Positions 61,501 to 64,000 of a stretch of 64,000 bases of DNA are shown here, one piece after another. The position numbers and the translations under genes are program-made. The notes beneath the pieces are model-generated. The model saw only the letters and a program-made list of their open reading frames with translations, was not told the origin of the DNA and made no database searches. The stretch spans positions 1,364,001-1,428,000 of the forward strand of contig NZ_LXWK01000011.1 of the NCBI RefSeq assembly GCF_001669775.1, written 5' to 3'. The DNA comes from Rheinheimera sp. SA_1. Lineage in GTDB: Bacteria > Pseudomonadota > Gammaproteobacteria > Enterobacterales > Alteromonadaceae. The number at the start of each line of letters is the position of its first letter. Within the stretch, counting starts at the first letter, position 1.

Positions 61501-64000
61501 GTATCGAATGCTTTGTCATTTCAACAGTTATCGGAAACCCGGCAAAGGTTTGAAATGGCCATGGTCGGCGCCAACGCTGGTTCCTGGGAGCTCGATAACG
61601 AAACCGGGCAGCTTATCACCAATGAGATTTGGGCGACGTTATTAGGCTACAGCCCACAGCAACTGACTGATTTATATGGCCACGGCATCGAACAACTGAG
61701 TCAACTGGTGCATCCCGATGACTTGACGATGGCGAGAACCGCTTTTGTACAACATTTAAAAGGGCAAACCGACATTTATCGGGTCGAACTGCGGATGAAA
61801 AGCCACAGCGGCCGATGGAAATGGGTATTGGTGGTGGGCAAACAAGTACAGCAAAAAGTGTTTGGCATTTTGCTCGATATTAGCGAACACAAGGCCATGG
61901 AACTGGCACTGTTGGAGGCCAAAGAAAAAGCCGAAACCGCCACCCAAACCAAATCGGATTTTTTATCCAACATGTCGCATGAAATCCGCACGCCAATGAA
62001 CGCCATTATTGGCATGAGTCATCTGGCGCTGCAGACCGAACTTGATCGTAAACAGCGCAATTACATCGACAAAGTACACCGCAGCGCCATGTCATTGCTG
62101 GGTATCATTAATGACATTCTGGATTTCAGCAAAATTGAAGCGGGCAAACTGGATATTGAACAGGTGGAGTTTCGCCTGGAAGATGTGCTGGAAAACATGA
62201 CCGATTTAGTTGGCTTAAAAGCCGCCGAGAAACAGATTGAACTGCATTTTGCGGTCGAAGCCGACCTGCCGCCGGTGTTGCTGGGTGATCCGCTGCGGCT
62301 GGGGCAAATCCTGACCAATCTTGGCAATAACGCGGTGAAATTTACCGATAAAGCCGGTGAAATTTTGTTGTCAGTCAGCGGCCAACGTCAGCCTGGTCGA
62401 CAGCTGAATTCCCAGTCAAATCCGCAAATCATGTTGCATTTTTCACTGAAAGACAGCGGCATCGGTATGACACCAGCGCAACAAGCACGCTTGTTTCAAT
62501 CGTTTAGTCAGGCTGACAGTTCCACCACCCGCAAATATGGCGGCACCGGACTTGGGCTCGCCATCTGCAAAACCTTAACTGAATTAATGCAGGGTCAGAT
62601 TTGGGTGGAAAGTGTTGAAGGTGAAGGCAGTACTTTTCATTTTACCGTCTTGTTGGGTGAGGGCTCGCCGGATGCGCTGCCTGCGCCATTCTGGAAAACC
62701 GCATCGGAAAGTTTGCGGGATCTGCGGGTGCTGGTAACAGACGATAACGCCACTGCCCGCGAAATTCTTGGCCAGTGGCTGACTGAACAAGGTTGTCTGG
62801 TCACGCCAACCACTTCCGGACACGAAGCGCTGAGCATGCTGGCCAGCGCTGATGCGGCTTTAGAGCCTTATCAGCTGTGGTGTCTCGACTGGAAAATGCC
62901 GCTGCTCGATGGCATCAAGACCCTGGAGCAACTGCCGCAATTACAACTGCAGCATCCGCCCAAAGTATTGATGGTCACAGCTTACAGCACTGAAGATGCC
63001 AGACTAGCCGCCGCCCATCTGACCATTGATGGTTTTTTAAGTAAACCAGTCACCCGCAGCGCGTTTTGCCAGGCGCTGTTAAATGCTACGGCTACCACGC
63101 CGGTCGAACTGGCTGAGTTATCGCAGCAGTATGCTGAAACACCAAGCACTGAAAAAAAGTTAGCCACTGCAATCCGCCAGTTACAGGGCGCCCATATTTT
63201 ACTGGCCGAAGATAATGAACTAAATCAGGAGCTTGCCATTGAGCTGCTGACCAGTAAAGGGATGCACGTGACGCTGGCGCAGGATGGTCAGCAGGCGCTG
63301 GATTTAATACAAGCGCGCCATCTGTTGCAACAAGATTTTGATGGCGTGCTGATGGATTGTCAGATGCCGGTGCTGGATGGCTACGAAGCTACCAAAGCAT
63401 TACGGGCAATGCCGCAGTTTCAGCAATTGCCGGTGCTGGCGATGACCGCCAACGTGATGGCCGCCGATATTCAAAAAGCCCGCGATAGCGGCATGACCGA
63501 CCATATCAGCAAGCCTATTCTTCCCGCTGAAATGTTTCTGACGATGGCAAAATGGATCAAAGCTGCGGCGAACACCTTAACGCAGCTTCCTGTAGAACAT
63601 GGCTCAGCTCATGACGAAACGCCAGCGTTGCAGCAGCAAGCCGCTGATTTCGCTCTTGTCTCAAGTTTACCGCATTTGACCGGTATCGATACTGCAGCCG
63701 GCCTGGTGACCACTGAACAAAACCTCAAACTGTACTTAAAATTACTGCAGCGGTTTTCGGAAAGTAACCAGAATTTCGCCGCGCAATTTGCCGCAGCCTT
63801 ACAAAGTGACGACCCCCATGCCGCCAGCCGCTGCGCCCATAGTTTACGCGGCGCTGCCGGTAATATCGGTGCCCGCGCCGTGCAAAGTGCTGCAACCACG
63901 TTGGAACAAGCCTGTAATCAACAGCTGTCGTTGACCGAACCATTGGCAGCGGTAAACCATGCATTGTTGATTGTGCTGCAATCTTTAGCAAAACTGACCA
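58531..64000 (+). CDS. Giant hybrid histidine kinase with beta-propeller sensor, 3' truncated
   Basis: Open to the window end (1823 codons, incomplete). A signal peptide (LSSLILLAISSALAA) is followed by periplasmic Reg_prop beta-propellers (about 45-680, repeats such as GFLWFGTAEGVKRYDG and IWVGTNGGGLNLY), a Y_Y_Y domain (about 690-785) and a TM helix (about 790-812). Cytoplasmic GAF (about 843-990) and PAS/PAC (about 1003-1120) domains come next, then HisKA with His 1150 (MSHEIRTPMN), HATPase (NLGNNAVKFT, DSGIGM, GGTGLGLAIC), REC1 (LDWKMPLLDG, Asp about 1453), REC2 (LMDCQMPVLDG) and Hpt (AHSLRGAAGN, His about 1770). AAGGA precedes ATG 58531. The architecture is that of sensors for extracellular glycans or other polymers (family knowledge). 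Confidence 0.93.
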   Translation, partial: MLFCSHYLPRRLRLRSMLCWLSSLILLAISSALAAHPNTADQTGTAQKVEKLSVYSMLANPQMFSVAKDHDGFLWFGTAEGVKRYDGYQFSSFINQPDDPTSLANDNVGVMLNDSKNRLWVGTWGGGLNLYQRSSQSFRHFRHDQALPNSLGADKVQSLFESSSGEIWVGTNGGGLNLYQESSGTFIRYQHDPKDPHSIGNDRIWGIAEDSKGNIWAATTNGLYQLNRTTQQFQSYGVAEGALDHPEVRSLFIDSNDQLWVSTRLSFGHFDPTTNSYQRHALPDGELPSVNSMSAQGKLLVLATLAGVYHFDLERKNFVPAALNGDWSLLASYDVRQVLIDSTGILWAATRYSGVVKVFPRLPAFQGWSNYLQQHSMAGLFSQVLSIVARPEGGLWLGTGKGMVAFDGKQLFEPLLSSHFPNQLTRFRIKNMVYASDGTLYINTDTGLYAMDAASKQIRPLSLDWLSLQGDGIESLNVDKQDQLWLVLASSNTVVNWDPLSNQRREFLTDVDPTFTFVDDQNEVWVATAGQGTFRISDDRSKVDQLQHNSAAADNLSSNTITAMLQSDADTLWFASSQGVDRYAKSSGKLQHFNHLIEGEVIAIQSMSIDSSGKLWLATSHGVSRLDPEPGLFNFFSTNDGLSSNGFMPRAVTQTADGRIFLGSVGGVTAISPAQVFVNQVQPPVEITSVKIDDKLQPFPLPAVLELPNDFKNLTINFAALDFQATEDNRYQTRLVGYDNSWSKRTGEHQQSYGRLEHGSYQFEVLGSNNHGVWNPLPQRLQIKVLPAWYQTTLFLVLAPLTLALAIFSFLRIRLLAQQQRERELTKLVEHRTHDIFVLGDVGKEIAATFELDQIARKIYDHLQAIVPTDTFAIGLFNQTQDEVDFIFAMHKGQRLPTPSSHQQTSGRPSAWCLQQQQEFIAACPEDWAKFGMQAADCLNGAATQTVICEPLIAGTQVLGILTLQSDQPHAFNNDQINIVRIITSHAAVAVSNALSFQQLSETRQRFEMAMVGANAGSWELDNETGQLITNEIWATLLGYSPQQLTDLYGHGIEQLSQLVHPDDLTMARTAFVQHLKGQTDIYRVELRMKSHSGRWKWVLVVGKQVQQKVFGILLDISEHKAMELALLEAKEKAETATQTKSDFLSNMSHEIRTPMNAIIGMSHLALQTELDRKQRNYIDKVHRSAMSLLGIINDILDFSKIEAGKLDIEQVEFRLEDVLENMTDLVGLKAAEKQIELHFAVEADLPPVLLGDPLRLGQILTNLGNNAVKFTDKAGEILLSVSGQRQPGRQLNSQSNPQIMLHFSLKDSGIGMTPAQQARLFQSFSQADSSTTRKYGGTGLGLAICKTLTELMQGQIWVESVEGEGSTFHFTVLLGEGSPDALPAPFWKTASESLRDLRVLVTDDNATAREILGQWLTEQGCLVTPTTSGHEALSMLASADAALEPYQLWCLDWKMPLLDGIKTLEQLPQLQLQHPPKVLMVTAYSTEDARLAAAHLTIDGFLSKPVTRSAFCQALLNATATTPVELAELSQQYAETPSTEKKLATAIRQLQGAHILLAEDNELNQELAIELLTSKGMHVTLAQDGQQALDLIQARHLLQQDFDGVLMDCQMPVLDGYEATKALRAMPQFQQLPVLAMTANVMAADIQKARDSGMTDHISKPILPAEMFLTMAKWIKAAANTLTQLPVEHGSAHDETPALQQQAADFALVSSLPHLTGIDTAAGLVTTEQNLKLYLKLLQRFSESNQNFAAQFAAALQSDDPHAASRCAHSLRGAAGNIGARAVQSAATTLEQACNQQLSLTEPLAAVNHALLIVLQSLAKLT

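Noticed and set aside
1-64000. CRISPR array, rRNA, tRNA or complete insertion sequence
   Set aside because: No regularly spaced direct repeats, no tRNA- or rRNA-like sequence and no transposase gene were recognised by eye.

Overview
The window looks like the chromosome of a free-living gammaproteobacterium of the Alteromonadales/Chromatiaceae type (Rheinheimera- or Alishewanella-like). This is inferred from gene content: many TonB-dependent receptors, a tryptophan-halogenase/SapC cluster, large hybrid kinases with beta-propeller sensors, and ERIC-like repeats. No rRNA, tRNA or CRISPR array was seen, and no complete insertion sequence or integrase. All identifications come from reading the sequence; no database search was run.

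Layout. 0-3.7 kb: three co-directional signalling genes (the C-terminus of a hybrid kinase, a REC-GGDEF diguanylate cyclase, and a REC-kinase-REC-Hpt protein). 3.7-8.2 kb: a REP-like repeat pair, a sulfotransferase-fold protein and a large TonB-dependent receptor with an ERIC-like element just upstream. 8.2-12.6 kb: an rmuC/solute-binding protein/hydrolase operon divergent from glutathione reductase. 12.7-15.4 kb: a chemoreceptor, and an XRE regulator with a four-helix membrane protein. 15.4-18.1 kb: an AT-rich accessory island whose main content is an overlapping gene pair, a Cap15-like two-TM beta-barrel receptor and a 2H phosphoesterase. The pair is bounded by imperfect palindromes resembling integron attC sites and followed by tandem REP-like repeats. 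18.1-21.8 kb: nfeD/SPFH, a GNAT acetyltransferase, and an SDR/TetR pair sharing a palindromic operator.

22-32 kb: a co-directional run containing a TonB receptor with an N-terminal STN signalling domain, a flavin-dependent tryptophan-halogenase-like protein, SapC, a DUF6445 protein, a FecI-like sigma factor, a FecR-like anti-sigma factor and a sugar-porter MFS transporter. It reads as a self-regulated uptake and utilisation locus. 32-38 kb: LysR/DUF2938/DUF2798, a metzincin-like protease, DUF4826 and a PEP-mutase/isocitrate-lyase family enzyme. 38.6-47.6 kb: kdpFABC, a TorF-type porin, kdpD and kdpE. 47.6-57 kb: a type I restriction-modification operon (hsdM-hsdS-AlbA protein-hsdR-YgjP-like metallopeptidase). 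57-64 kb: a double-receiver response regulator whose first receiver lacks the phosphoacceptor Asp, divergent from a giant propeller hybrid kinase that runs off the window.

The points most worth following up are the Cap15-like + 2H phosphoesterase pair with no nucleotidyltransferase next to it, and its possible cassette boundaries. Next are the ERIC-like elements placed in one orientation just upstream of three outer-membrane-protein genes, and the STN-TonB receptor that keeps a second, internal signal-peptide-like segment.
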